A stretch of 64,000 nucleotides of DNA from Arthonia radiata (taxonomy: Eukaryota > Ascomycota > Arthoniomycetes > Arthoniales > Arthoniaceae). Below are positions 10,602-20,438 of this stretch, one piece after another. The position numbers and the translations under genes are program-made. The stretch spans positions 1,562,480-1,626,479 of the forward strand of contig PSQN01000012.1 of the NCBI GenBank assembly GCA_002989075.1, in the 5' to 3' direction. Position 1 is the stretch's first letter; every line of letters starts with the position of its first letter. The notes beneath the pieces are model-generated. The model was given only the letters and a program-made list of their open reading frames with translations. It was not told where the DNA came from and searched no databases.

Positions 10602-10986
10602 TGAACCCTCATAAGCAGACTGGAAACACTTGGATACTTTTTCGAATAGATGGAATCATAACCACATTCTCGTCCTATCCAAGTCGGCTATTCAAATCCA
10701 GTTTGTTACCGTACTGCTCGACGTCGCTATGTTCGTGTTCAACTCCCCATCCATAAAAGTAAGCTTCCATCCAACCCAATCTGGCCTAGTGCGGCCGAGG
10801 GGGGTCATTCAGGCACCACCTGCCTCCACACTTTCGGTGCATACATCCGTCCTTCATCCACGCGCCTCAATTCATACAACAGCACAGCCAGTCGCCGCCG
10901 TCGTTCGGCTAGCACCACAGCACCCAACCACCGTTACCAATTACTCCAACCAAGCCATCCCAGGCCACACCCAAAACACCGCCGCC
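10602..10986. other. 5' region of the IST1-like gene
   Basis: The frame of the downstream gene stays open upstream to 10630, but the upstream translation is low-complexity and unlike the family. I read the 385 bp as promoter plus leader. The last 200 bp are rich in CA/CC-type words (accaccgttaccaa, acacccaaaacacc), common in fungal leaders. A strong Kozak context (gccgccATGG) marks the chosen start at 10987. Confidence 0.5.
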
Positions 10987-12057
10987 ATGGCACCCAATCC
11001 CCCCTTCCTCTCCAAGCTAAAAGTGCATCTCAAACTCAGCATCCAACGCCTCCGCATGATCCAAGCAAAAGACGAGTCCCTCTCCAAGCAGTCCCGCCGC
11101 GCCATGGCCGAGCTCCTCGCGCACGGCAAGATCGAAAGCGCACGCATCCGCACAGAAAACATCATACGCTCAGACCTGCTCACAGAGCTACACGAGATCC
11201 TAGAGCTGTACTGCGAGCTACTACTAGCAAGAAGCGGGCTACTAGAAAATACGGCGGGCATCAACTACGGCAGCGGCGGCGCGAGCGCAAAGGCGAAGGA
11301 TAGCGTGGTGCCGTTGGATGAGCTGGATAGCGGGATATACGAGGCGGTGGTTGTGATTGTGCATGCGGCGCCGCGGACGGATATCAAGGAGTTGCAGACG
11401 GTGCGGCAGTTGTTGGTGGAGCGGTATGGGCGGCAGTTTGCGGAGGAGGCGATGCGGGATGAGAAGGGGGTGGTGCCGGACCGGGTGAAGCGGAAGTTGA
11501 GGGTGGAGCCGCCCGGCGCGGAGTTGGTGGAGAGCTATCTGAAGGCGATTGCGGGGGCTTATGATGTGGATTATGGGCGGGATGATGATGAGGGTGGTGG
11601 GACGGGGGAGGCGGAGAAGGCGGATGAGGAGAGCAAGGATGAGAATGATGTGGGTGAAGGTGGGGTGATCGAAAGTGTGGAGGTGGGCGCGCCGGGTGGG
11701 ACGAAGGGCAATGCGAAGAAACATGAGGAGGAGAGAGCTTCGAACAAGAGCTTGGACGAGACGAGTAATACAGATCGATTGAGAGAGTCGACGCCCACGC
11801 CTCCACGGCAGCCTGCGGGCGCGAAGAGGCCCGTCAGTGTTGCACCGCCGAATCCACGGACGGACAATGCCAACCCAAAAGTGAAGGTACCACCTGGACC
11901 ACCAGAGCTAAAGCCGAACGAGAAGATGCAGAAAGCAAGTGACAAGCCAGCACCAGCCGCGAAGAAAGCCGAAGAGAACATGGACACAAATGGCCCTGGT
12001 GGGAAAGTGCCGGACGTAGATGATCTTGAGGCAAGATTCAAGATGCTTAAGAGGTGA
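10987..12057 (+). CDS. IST1: IST1-like regulator of the ESCRT-III/Vps4 pathway
   Basis: This single exon encodes 356 residues from an ATG with near-ideal context. Residues 1-180 match the helical Ist1 domain: 'FLSKLKVHLKLSIQRLRMIQAKDESLSKQSRRAMAEL', then 'KIESARIRTENIIRSDLLTELHEILELYCELLLAR'. Ist1 folds like an ESCRT-III subunit and controls recruitment of the AAA ATPase Vps4 to endosomes during multivesicular-body sorting. A long polar, Pro/Lys/Glu-rich linker follows (about 200-340). The C terminus, VDDLEARFKMLKR, fits the MIT-interacting motif MIM1 (acidic, then LxxRxxxLK), the expected Vps4-binding tail. Both ends of the protein therefore support the call. The gene converges with F-box-like gene A, whose stop is 62 bp away. 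Confidence 0.9.
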   Translation: MAPNPPFLSKLKVHLKLSIQRLRMIQAKDESLSKQSRRAMAELLAHGKIESARIRTENIIRSDLLTELHEILELYCELLLARSGLLENTAGINYGSGGASAKAKDSVVPLDELDSGIYEAVVVIVHAAPRTDIKELQTVRQLLVERYGRQFAEEAMRDEKGVVPDRVKRKLRVEPPGAELVESYLKAIAGAYDVDYGRDDDEGGGTGEAEKADEESKDENDVGEGGVIESVEVGAPGGTKGNAKKHEEERASNKSLDETSNTDRLRESTPTPPRQPAGAKRPVSVAPPNPRTDNANPKVKVPPGPPELKPNEKMQKASDKPAPAAKKAEENMDTNGPGGKVPDVDDLEARFKMLKR

Positions 12058-12119
12058 TGTAATGATGCTTGGCTTGAATGGCGACAACTGTGCGCTGTTC
12101 CTCGTCTCTGTCGAGACAA

Positions 12120-14284
12120 TCATGCCTCCTTCACTAGATAGCCGCCGAAGTCAGAGTAGGTGCCGGTCCATGATGAATGTCGGCACGCATCCAGTAATGT
12201 CCGCGCCCGCGGATCGAGCGCTGGCTCAGATTGGTCAAATTCGTCAGAGCCATGTTCGCTGCTGTCACGAGGCAGCGCTTCGTTGTTCTTAGCATGCTGC
12301 AGGTCCAATTCAATTACCAAGGATTTCAGATCCATGACTTGATCCTCGTCTAAAGCGACATGAGCGTCCGACAGGCCAAGCACATCCCTCCACCGGTACA
12401 TGCATGCAAAGACCCCACGGTCGTTCCAATCTGGCGTTCGTATGATCAAGCTTCGAAGAGTGTTTGCGTGCCGACATAGGAAATCGTCCAGCGAATAGGA
12501 ATTGATTGGCATAGTGTTAAGATACATCAAACGGAGATGCGTCCAGAATTGCTCCTTCGCACAGGTCTCGAAGAAGTCTACGGGTTCTTCATCGTCGTCC
12601 TCAATGCCAGGTGCCACGCCACCAGCTAGCGACAATTCTTGAAGTGACGTTGTGACAGACAGAAAGCGACCCCATTCGAGACCAAGCCCGGCGCTTGACC
12701 AAGGGGAAAATATTTCAATGTGTAGCCTTGTCACATGGCACACGTTGCTCCTGGCAAGAGTGTTGGGAATCGCATGTGAAGTGAACCCCGCAGGCTGAGG
12801 CTCGAGCAAATGAAGGCGATCAATCTTCGCGGCATTTGCGCATTCCAGGGCGCAAATGAGCGCCAAAAATGCTGTGTAATGGCAAAATTCGAAGGAGGGT
12901 CGACGTAGATTGTCGTTGTCGACACGCAGGGCGTGAAATAAGCCTGGATAACGGTGGCCACTGGGGTAATTCCTCTCTTGATCGTCGCTACAATGGTCGT
13001 CGCTATCGTCCTCTATGATGAGGCTCTTGAGGGGACGATGAAGTCCAGGAAGCGTGGTTGAGTGGCCCACGGTGAATGCTGATAGGCTTGGAAATCTGGC
13101 AAGGATGTTGTGCAAAATCACCTGACCATTCTTACTGATCAGGAAGCTTGCGTATCCTTCACGGCTGCTGGAAAGCTCATTGACTTCTGCAACTCGATCT
13201 GGCACATACGCACAGGACCGCTTTACGCCAGCAAGTTCGCCTCTCAACCCCATCAAGACGATTTGCAAAGCGCCCCACTTCGCTCCGTATCGTGTATACC
13301 ACACGTTAGAGCGCATGTACTTGACGGTGAATCTGCTGGAGCTCGGTCGGTGGCTAGTGTCTAGGAAACTGAAGCTATGAGCAAGCGTCAGTAGAAATGT
13401 TTCTGAACAGCAATCACATCAGCAACAATTCTTTCAGAAAACAAGTCAAGTGGAGAGTGCTAGCGGATGATTCTTTGACGAGGTCGTGATGTGATGCAGA
13501 ACGGAACATGTGGACGCTATGAGACTTGTTTGGGACGAAGATGCGAGCACAGCCTTCTCAGGAGTTCGTTCGGGGTTGTAGCAAAGCAAGCTTAGGCAGC
13601 GCGCTTGCTGCCAAGCGGTAGAATTACCGGTACAGAACAAAATGCGTGGATGCTCTGAGGCTTACCTTAATTCCCATGGCAGGCTGCGAAGATGGTCGCG
13701 GTTGCTGATAAAGTCGAAAGCTTCAAGAGCGCCAGGGTCGAGGGTGAACGTAGCCTTCGAGAATGGATGTTCCTTGCGCTCACGCGTCCACGTCGTCTAC
13801 GGAGCGGTCAGTATGTTCCGGTTTGCACGACTCGTGAAGCTTTGGCTCGCTCCAGAGTTCACAGCAGTGAGCTCTCCAGCCTTGAGACTTTATGCACAGA
13901 GCATTGAGGTAACGCCAGCAGATAAGCCGCTCTAGCGCAGACAGAGGCTGTTAATGGAAGCTGACATTTGCTGAAAGCTGGCCTAGGACGTGATCATCTG
14001 GCACTGTCATTTTGAAGTGGCAGTATCTGTAACTAGCAGCTCCTCCAGACAATGCATGTTCAAGGTTTGCTCCCGGGACATGAGTGTTCACAAATCTTGA
14101 AACAAGGATCGAGCCTGAAGAGAGTTACGCGGCTTACCATGCACCTCAATATAGTTTCGTTCAAGCGCTTGCAGGTTGCTCGCAGTGGTTTCAATGTGTC
14201 ATCGACCAAGCGAGCATGCTGCACTATCTGGTACAGTATGTCTAAAGTCGGACAATACTGATGAACATCACCACCAGGTCCCAC
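12120..14284 (-). CDS. F-box-like protein, family copy A (three exons, two long introns)
   Basis: The model is complement(12120-13374, 13666-13796, 14138-14284), 1533 nt, 510 residues. Exon 1 holds an F-box-like segment (LDILYQIVQHARL...LKPLRATCKRLNETILRCM). Exon 2 runs through HPFSKATFTLDPGALEAFDF to RSLPWEL. Exon 3 carries KWGALQIVLMGLRGEL and a leucine-spaced repeat region with an acidic insert (EDDDEEP). The same blocks in the same order occur in copies B (52.1-53.9 kb) and C (54.7-56.3 kb), which supports all three models. Function is unknown; an SCF adaptor is the usual guess for this architecture. Introns of 291 and 341 nt are far longer than the 50-60 nt typical here. The 291-nt intron is made of two repeat units (separate entry). 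The start codon is the first in-frame ATG and could be further upstream. Confidence 0.65.
13375..13665 (-). repeat. Two tandem introner-like units forming intron 2 of gene A
   Basis: Read on the minus strand, the intron starts GTAAGCCTCAGAGCATCCAC. Its first 141 nt align with unit 1 of the GST intron at 32328. Twenty bases of the 5' box (gagcatccacgcattttgtt) match 17 of 20 there. 'ggcagcaagcgcgctgcc' corresponds to the GST core 'ggcagctagcgcgccggc', and 'aggctgtgctcgcatcttcg' to 'gagctgtgctgacatcttg'. The second part (150 nt) starts again with tctcatagcgtccacatg and ends at CTGACGCTTGCTCATAG, a good branch and acceptor. The intron is thus a head-to-tail pair in the sense orientation of its gene. 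Confidence 0.75.
13797..14137 (-). repeat. Long intron 1 of gene A, possibly two or more decayed introner-like units
   Basis: The donor is GTAAGC and the acceptor CCGTAG with an ACTGAC branch site. At 341 nt this intron is about six times the local norm. Plus-strand words resembling the complement of the 5' box occur near 14051 (aatgcatgttcaagg) and about 13895 (gcacagagcattgagg), about 155 bp apart, which would fit two degraded units. The similarity is weak by eye, so the assignment rests mostly on length and on the clear pair in intron 2. Confidence 0.35.
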
Positions 14285-15200
14285 CCCTACCTTCAGGATC
14301 GTCCAGGAACGGCTTAGAGGCTGGCATGGTAAGAAGTAAAGTAATGAACCGCGTGGGCTCTGTAGTGCTTAAAGCTCTTTACTTTAGTGCTCTCGAAGGT
14401 CCAAATCAACTTTTGGATACGACTGGAACGATAATGTGAGACTGTGCAAAGAAAGACGCGTCAAAGGTCGTTTCGTAAAAACACAAGTCTTGGCGCCGCT
14501 TTCCGGAATAGCGTCCAATCGTTGGTTCTTGAAATCACAAGCATGCCTGCTCATCCGTTCCTTGTAACTGTTGTAGATGTCGAGGTGAGCTCATGAACAG
14601 CAATTGAAATCGCAGACCTCAAAGCGCGCTCCAGATTCTCTTACAGCTACAAGCACCCGCTTAAACTGCAACATACCGGTATGCCCTCATTTCGGACTCA
14701 GCCTCCATAACATCGCACGAAATCCAAACTTGTGGAGCGCCTTTGCTGACTTTGTCTTACTCCGAAAGCTCCTTGTGCTGGTGCTGATCAGCTGGCGTCA
14801 AAGGCGGCATTACGAAGCGCAAGCTCTACTGCGCAATATGCCGGCTCTGCAATTAGTCAGTCACGGTCATGGATCCGCCGGCCGTTGGTTCTCAAATGCA
14901 CGTTTGCCTACGAGATGGCGTTTGCAGGTAGAGTAACAAACGCTTTCAGGCAGTACCAGCGCTTTGAGCTCTGCGTGAATCGAACACAAAGTGCTTCCAG
15001 CCTGATCTGCAACAGCCGGCAGCATTGCTAATACCACAGTGTCTGAAACTAGATCTGGGCGATTTGCGGAAGCTTCGAATTTTTTAAGGCCAAGAGTCTT
15101 TTGTGTCCATTGGCCACGACCGTGTGTACGAGCTTGATCAACCCCACACAGCAAAATCGTTGCTTGAATGGAATTACTGCGAGCGTATATAGACGGCTTT
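14285..15200. other. Spacer upstream of gene A, poorly ordered part of the array region
   Basis: This lies between the putative first exon of gene A and the regular tandem array. No coding sequence is recognisable. A few words similar to the array boxes occur (for example near 14440 and 14690 on the minus strand), but period and order are lost. It may be older, more diverged array units or 5' untranslated/intron sequence of gene A. Confidence 0.35.
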
Positions 15201-16190
15201 GGAGCTTTGATGTCCTACAAAGGACCTTCGAAAAGGCAACACAAATGCGTGGAGGCTGTGAAATCATATAAAATTCATGTACAGACCGTGCAGCAGACGC
15301 GAGCGAGTGAATATATGCGTTGCAAGCTCAGTCTGCACAGCTCCAGAGACTGAGCACCTTTTTGAAAATGTTAGAGAAGGAAATCGAAATGCGTGCATGC
15401 TGTGCATAGAATTGGTACACATCGTGCGTAGCGTACTCGAATGATCGACCCAATCTACTGCAAGCTTAATCTGGGCAGCTTCAGGGACTTGGAACTTCTT
15501 GACGCTTTTTTGAATATACACGGAAACGTGTGTAGGCTGCGACTACACATAACATAGAGAGGAACTGAGTCTTCGTTGCGCAGCAGATGCCGTCGCTTGA
15601 AACAATCCGTTGCAAGCTCGTTCTGCATATCTTCAGGGAGTTGGGGAATTTATGGGAGGCTTTGGAGCAGACATTGAAGTGTGTGCAGGCTGATATGATA
15701 CACATGATACAAAACGTATGTAGATTTCGCTCAGCGCATACCACTACAAGAATCAACTCCTATTTTGCTCAGTTTGTGCAACTGTAGATAGTTGTCAGCT
15801 TTATGTAGGAGTTCACAAGAGAAACGGAAAGACGTGGGCGCTGAGGCGGTGTCCAGTATTGTCTAATCCTTGTACAATTAACGCAGCAGATACGACTGCT
15901 CAAAACGAACCTTTGCGAGCTCAACTTAGGCAACTTCAGGGATTTAGCAAAAGAAATTGGAATACCTCAACAGAAACTGAAAAGCGTGGAAGCTGTAGGG
16001 GTATATACTGTATGAACTTTGTATACACTTGGCACAGCAGACACCCATGCGAGAATCAAGTCGAGGGAAGCCCAATTGCGGCAACTTCAGGGATCTGGGG
16101 ACTTTTCGCGGGGTTTCAGATAGGAAACGAAAATGCGTGCGTGCTAAAGCAAGAAATTGTGTATCACTTCTTTCCTGCAAGATGGACAAG
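15201..16190 (-). repeat. Tandem array 1: seven units of about 147 bp, introner-like family
   Basis: On the plus strand a box resembling 'aaatgcgtggaggctg' recurs at about 15242, 15383, 15522, 15672, 15823, 15975 and 16122, spacing 139-152 bp. A second box, 'ttcagggacttggg', recurs once per unit (for example 15480, 15631, 15935, 16083), and a third, 'gcacagcaga', about 35-40 bp before it. On the minus strand these read cagcctccacgcatttt, ccctgaagttgcctaag and tctgctgtgc, in the same order as the boxes of the gene A and GST intron units. 'gttgcctaagttg' closely matches 'gctgcctaagcttg' in the gene A intron. Units are diverged, and no frame stays open across them. The array lies 5' of gene A and in its sense orientation. 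Confidence 0.6.
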
Positions 16191-16473
16191 TGGACGAGAG
16201 TGGACAGCCCAGCCGATATCGATATATCACTTGGGGCGCACACAAAATCTGCGCTGCCGCCCGAAATTCTTCAACTCTCACCACATCTTCTACGTTGACT
16301 TTGCTCTTCGAACTTTTCGCCTTTCGTCAGCGTGCAAGCTTGATTGAATCCTCAATTGTTTAGCATTGCATTGTCAGCGCCAGCGTCAGCAACGTCAACC
16401 CCTCGAACCCAACACCGTCCTCAGCTCAGCCACAGCACACCTACCCGCAAGCAATTTCTTACATCAAAGAAAC

Positions 16474-16973
16474 ATGGACAAGGTCGACCAAGCCACTGGT
16501 CTCGCATCCGCTCATGAAAAGTCAGCAGACAACATGCCTGGGCGGCTCGACGCCGAAGAAAAAGTCAAGCAGCTCGAGAAGCAGGTCAAAGAGCTCGAGA
16601 TGAAGAACAAAATCGCCAGAGACGCGCTGGCGACAAGCCAGAGGAAGTGCAAGGAGGTGCAGGCCAGCTGCGATCACGAGCGGTATGTATCCAGCCCACC
16701 CGCAGTCCCTCCTTCAGACAAAAAAATGTGCTTGACTGCTGGCGCTTCTGAAGAAATCGTTTTCTCCCATATTTCATATGAGACTTGTGTGCTAATACCC
16801 CTTGTTGTAGGCGCCGAGCCATGCTAGCGGAGCAGACTCTGGAGATGATAGACCATAGAATGACCCATGCCCTGCACTCGGTCGAGGTGTACAAGCAGAA
16901 GGCCGAGAGTCTGTGCGCTACTCTGGAGCGTGCGCAGCAACAGCAGCAAGCGTCATCTGGTAAGAGTCAGTGA
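16474..16973 (+). CDS. Small coiled-coil protein, two exons
   Basis: The model is join(16474-16682, 16811-16973), 123 residues. The intron (GTATGT to TTGTAG) is 128 nt, and total length is in frame. After a polar start (MDKVDQATGLASAHEKSADNM), heptad-like sequence follows: EEKVKQLEKQVKELEMKNKIARDAL. Across the splice come RRRAMLAEQTLEMIDHRMTHALHSVEVYKQKAESLCATLERAQQQQQ. This predicts one long coiled coil with a glutamine run at the end. I do not recognise a family. A GTAAGA donor just before the stop (16960) could extend the gene by another exon, so the C terminus is uncertain. It is divergent from gene A, with array 1 between them. Confidence 0.5.
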
Positions 16974-17582
16974 GTGCGTGTCGCGCAAAGCGCAGGGGTC
17001 AGTGTTCGGGACGGGCGGTATGGGTTACACTGCGGAGACTGAGGGATGATATTGCGTCGGAGCAGCAATGGTAGTACATGAACAGCATAAAATGACATTC
17101 TCAAAGCGAAACGCCAGTCTACTCTACCTTTTCATGCCTTCTCGCGACAGCCGGTACAATGCATGTGCTCGCTCTCAGGAGGCTGATATTCACGCCTGTA
17201 ATTTCAGGCACACCGCTCACGTCACTTCGCTGCTTTGCACCAGAATCAGTATAGCGGCTGGGCTGAATGCATCCTCATTCGTACGAGAGCACACAGCCAG
17301 GCAACACTATTGCTCCGGCTCACCCCTCAATCGCTACTCCGCCCGCGTCAATGTAAGATTGGTAGATGAGTACATAAGTAAGCCTTGTGACCCGCTCTTT
17401 GTAGGTTTGTGTAGTAGGAGCAAAATTGTCTTCTTCTTGCAAGACTGCAGAATCACCAGTACTCCTGCATGACCCCACAGACACCCTCTGCACCCTATTC
17501 TGCTGCCAGACTACCTGCTCTTGCACCCCGTCCATCTTCCACATCACAGCGTATCTCCTCAAATCTTCCACTTCCACGCAAT
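16974..17582. other. Intergenic spacer and leader
   Basis: No gene, RNA or repeat is recognised. Short frames are open but without resemblance. The following gene's frame stays open to an upstream ATG at 17469, which would add 38 residues of Pro/Ser-rich sequence. I prefer the ATG at 17583, where the conserved-looking part begins. Confidence 0.4.
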
Positions 17583-18470
17583 ATGCACGGCCACCACAAC
17601 CGCAACCACTGCTCCGGCCGCCGCCAGCGCCGCCGACCCCTCCTCGTCCAAGCCGCAGTCGCCGGCGGCACCTGGGCCTACAGCACTTATAACAAGCGCA
17701 AAGAGCAGAAGGCGCTCACCAACTCTCAATCCCAATCTTCCTCAGACGCCCTCGATGCGCCGGGTGCGGCCTACCGCGACCATCCGTCCATGCCACAAGA
17801 CGCAGAGCGGAACGCCGTGCCCACCTATCCCGACGAAAAAGCCCAAGTTCCCATTGAAACTGCCACACGCGGCGCTGAGGAAGCCGCACCACCAGCGTAC
17901 GAAGAAGTCGCTGCACCACCTGGTCCGCCGCCGTCGCAGGCTCAGCGTGGATATGCTGAGGAAGCCATGCCGTCTAGCTCGGGCTACCCTTACCAGCCTC
18001 AGCAGTTTCAACAGCCTCAGCAGTCCCAGCACCCAGAGCTCGCCTGTCGACCGAAAATGCAACGAAAAGGCTCTTCATCCTCTTCCATCTCCTCCGCCTC
18101 CTCCCTCTCCTCAATCCTCTCCGCCGAAGCTCGCAGCGCCCCAAACTTCGTCATCCCTCCAGGTCTGCTCAACAAAAAGGAGGTCAAGCGGAACAAGCGC
18201 ACGCTCAAGAAGTCGTTGCGGAACGCAGGGACGATGGAGAATGCGCATGCTGCTACGTTGGCATCGTTTGGCAGGCTCTGGGGTGTAGACCCGACTCAGA
18301 TGGCGGCGTTCAGGCAGAGTGTGGTTGATGAGAAGGGGGCTTTGATTTTGGCGGCGTGGGGAAGGAAGGCGGCGAAGGCGAAGGTGGGGGTCAGGGAGTT
18401 GGTGGGGGTTAGTTTTGAGGGCGCGGCTGGCGTTGTGGTGGGGAGGAGTAGGAAGGTGAGATTGGGTTGA
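17583..18470 (+). CDS. Hypothetical protein with PPxY motif and basic C-terminal domain
   Basis: The protein has 295 residues from ATG 17583 (333 if the upstream ATG 17469 is used). It begins MHGHHNRNHCSGRRQRRRPLLVQAAVAGGTWAYSTYNKRKEQK, a basic segment followed by a short hydrophobic stretch that could be a weak membrane anchor. The middle is Pro/Gln/Ser-rich and includes PPAYEEV, a PPxY motif of the kind bound by WW domains of Rsp5-type ubiquitin ligases. A serine run (SSSSSISSASSLSSILS) precedes a folded-looking C-terminal part: VIPPGLLNKKEVKRNKRTLKKSLRNAG and following. I cannot name the family. It converges with the LCP5-like gene on the opposite strand. Confidence 0.55.
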   Translation: MHGHHNRNHCSGRRQRRRPLLVQAAVAGGTWAYSTYNKRKEQKALTNSQSQSSSDALDAPGAAYRDHPSMPQDAERNAVPTYPDEKAQVPIETATRGAEEAAPPAYEEVAAPPGPPPSQAQRGYAEEAMPSSSGYPYQPQQFQQPQQSQHPELACRPKMQRKGSSSSSISSASSLSSILSAEARSAPNFVIPPGLLNKKEVKRNKRTLKKSLRNAGTMENAHAATLASFGRLWGVDPTQMAAFRQSVVDEKGALILAAWGRKAAKAKVGVRELVGVSFEGAAGVVVGRSRKVRLG

Positions 18471-18736
18471 TGAGGATTTGTGAAGAGTGTTGCTTCGTCT
18501 TTATGTTGTTGTAGCGCTCTTGCTGTTATTTAATTATGAACAGAACCTTTACCTCCAGGACACGTTTCAGCTTTCGGAATTCAAATGAGGGTGCCATATC
18601 TTGCTCGTGGAATCTCAAGCGCGCCTCTTTGAAGAGTGGCAGCGATGCTTCACCCGAACCAATGTTCGGTATCTGCTGTGATTCAAGTGGGATGGCTCTG
18701 GATACTCAGTCATGTTCAGTGTTAATTGCAGGACAT

Positions 18737-19765
18737 TCAGTATTTCCTCCTCTTCCCTGCCCTCTCCGTCGCCCGCCCGACTCTATCACCCACATCCGCA
18801 AGCGCACCCAGTCCAAACTCATTCGCACCAAAGCCCCCTCCACCCCTCTCCAGCCTCTTCCGCTTCTGTCTCTCTTTCTTCCCCTCAGCTGGCAATCGAA
18901 TTAAGTTACTCTCTTCATACCGCTTTCGCTCGTCTTCCTTTCTCCGCTCTTTATCAGACACAGTCCGCCTGCCACCGGCCGTGATCGTCGAACCAATCGA
19001 GGGCTGAGCAACAGGATTCGCGGCAAGCTCGTTGGATATGTAATCGTCGACTGCTGCCGAGCGAACGGGTCTCGCCTTGCGCTCGGAACGCACAGTATCA
19101 TTGAGAGTGTCGGTTGTGGGAAGAGATGTAGGGTCAACACGCGGTGGGCGATAGATGCCCGTCTTCTTCTCCGATTGCGGTCTCCCACGGGCATCGGCAC
19201 CTTGTACGCCCTTGATGCCTGCCAGGTTTGGGCGAAAGGCAAGATCATCTTGCTCGCCGTCGTCTGACCCGAATTCAGACGCCGACGCATCGGACGCGGA
19301 GTCCTCAGAGGCTGAAGATGCGCTTGCGTCGCTTGTGCGCCGATGTTTGCTCTTCTTCGTTCGTGTCTTGACCTTGCTTGCATCATTCCGTGTAGTATCG
19401 CTTTTCACACCGTCCGCAGCCCGAACGACCTTGTCGATCTCATACTGTAAGCGGCTTTCGAGCGGGCGTACGCCCTTCTCCAGGTAGAGCCTTAGCTCTG
19501 CGAGCTGCTTGATTACTGCATCATCGAGTTTTTGTCGCTCTTTCTCATCAATGCCGGAGTCGCTCGAGTAACGTTGTAGCTTTAAGATGATTAGGAAAGC
19601 TAGATTCTGCAGGTACGAGAGAAAGAGCTCAGTCTTGGTGTCGAGCAGAGAGATGCCGTCGCTTTTCGGTTGCAGGGCTTCTTCGGAAGGTAAGGGTGAG
19701 ATAGCGGATGCGACAGATGTTTGCAGCTTTGCAAGCAGTGTTGTGAGGTCTGTTGTCTCGGCCAT
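18737..19765 (-). CDS. LCP5: LCP5/neuroguidin-like Sas10/C1D family protein
   Basis: This single exon encodes 342 residues and begins MAETTDLTTLLAKLQTSVASAI. The N-terminal 115 residues form the Sas10/Utp3/C1D helical domain: 'GISLLDTKTELFLSYLQNLAFLIILKL', then 'VRPLESRLQYEIDKVVRAAD'. An acidic/serine tract and 'LAFRPNLAGIKG', 'GIYRPPRVDPTSLP' follow, the latter typical of Lcp5/neuroguidin. The tail is basic and ends KRRKY. Lcp5 is an essential U3 snoRNP-associated factor needed for early 18S rRNA processing in the nucleolus. Domain order and length agree with fungal orthologues. I am confident of the family and slightly less so of strict orthology. Confidence 0.85.
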   Translation of the reverse strand: MAETTDLTTLLAKLQTSVASAISPLPSEEALQPKSDGISLLDTKTELFLSYLQNLAFLIILKLQRYSSDSGIDEKERQKLDDAVIKQLAELRLYLEKGVRPLESRLQYEIDKVVRAADGVKSDTTRNDASKVKTRTKKSKHRRTSDASASSASEDSASDASASEFGSDDGEQDDLAFRPNLAGIKGVQGADARGRPQSEKKTGIYRPPRVDPTSLPTTDTLNDTVRSERKARPVRSAAVDDYISNELAANPVAQPSIGSTITAGGRRTVSDKERRKEDERKRYEESNLIRLPAEGKKERQKRKRLERGGGGFGANEFGLGALADVGDRVGRATERAGKRRKY

Positions 19766-20081
19766 AGCGAGTGCTTAGTCTGGACGTGGACGAAGAGAAG
19801 GATGGCAGAGAATGAATGCTGCACATATAATGTTCTCAGAAGGGAAATTTTACACGAGGCTTGGCATGCTCAGGGATAAAATAGCAGGATGTGCCGAGGC
19901 CTATCTTTCACAGCACGATGCCACGTGGATGCAGTCTCAGAACCCAGAGTGTAGGAAGACGCGTGCACGAACCGTACGCCTACATATGGCGCCGTAGAAG
20001 AGAACCAGAACCGCAACTGTATGTCTCGAGTGTAGACTGGCATTCAAATCGATAACATCACCAGAAGCGAGAAGCTCTCAC
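19766..20081. other. Short intergenic spacer
   Basis: This is 316 bp containing the promoter of the LCP5-like gene (minus strand). A 61-codon plus-strand frame is open but looks random. No RNA gene or repeat was seen. Confidence 0.4.
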
Positions 20082-20438
20082 TCATCTCAAAAACATCTTA
20101 AAGAGGAGCTTGACAGTGTGCTCGATCTTTGGTACTGTCTCAGGCTCGCGTGCTTCCTTTGCTCTCGAAAAATTCTTCGTAGAGAATTTCTGCGCGTTCC
20201 AAGGCACCGGAATGCCGCAACGACGGGCCTTATATGAGGCCTTATAGCCCGACAGCTTGAAGCCCAGCCATATCTCCTTGAAGATGTTGGGTTTATACGT
20301 GAGCAAGAAGCCGTCCTCGGGCTCTTGCCCCTGTTCAGTCATCTCTTTGAAGCTTTTCATGTTGTGCTTGATGAAGGCTTCCCACTCCTCGTTAGCATCC
20401 GTGCTAAGTCCGGACCCACCTAGATGACCAATCAGCAC
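20082..20438 (-). CDS. Hypothetical protein fragment, 5' end unclear
   Basis: A frame of 118 codons ends at a stop at 20082 and reads sensibly: NEEWEAFIKHNMKSFKEM, DGFLLTYKPNIFKEIWLGFKLSGYKASYKARRCGIPVPW and a basic tail. The frame opens with GTG and not ATG. The first internal ATG would leave only the last 90 residues or so. An upstream exon is likely, but I could not find one with matching phase. I recognise no family. It may be a fragment of a larger gene or a decayed one. Confidence 0.3.
   Translation of the reverse strand: MLIGHLGGSGLSTDANEEWEAFIKHNMKSFKEMTEQGQEPEDGFLLTYKPNIFKEIWLGFKLSGYKASYKARRCGIPVPWNAQKFSTKNFSRAKEAREPETVPKIEHTVKLLFKMFLR

Noticed and set aside
10630-10986. Upstream extension of the IST1 frame by 119 residues
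   Set aside because: The extension is unlike the family, while the ATG at 10987 has an excellent context and starts exactly at the conserved Ist1 domain.
15587-16347. Array 1 units as coding exons on the plus strand (RCKLVLHIFRELG-like peptides)
   Set aside because: The peptide is readable in single units, but frame and stops vary. The minus-strand box order matches known intron units in the gene A and GST introns.
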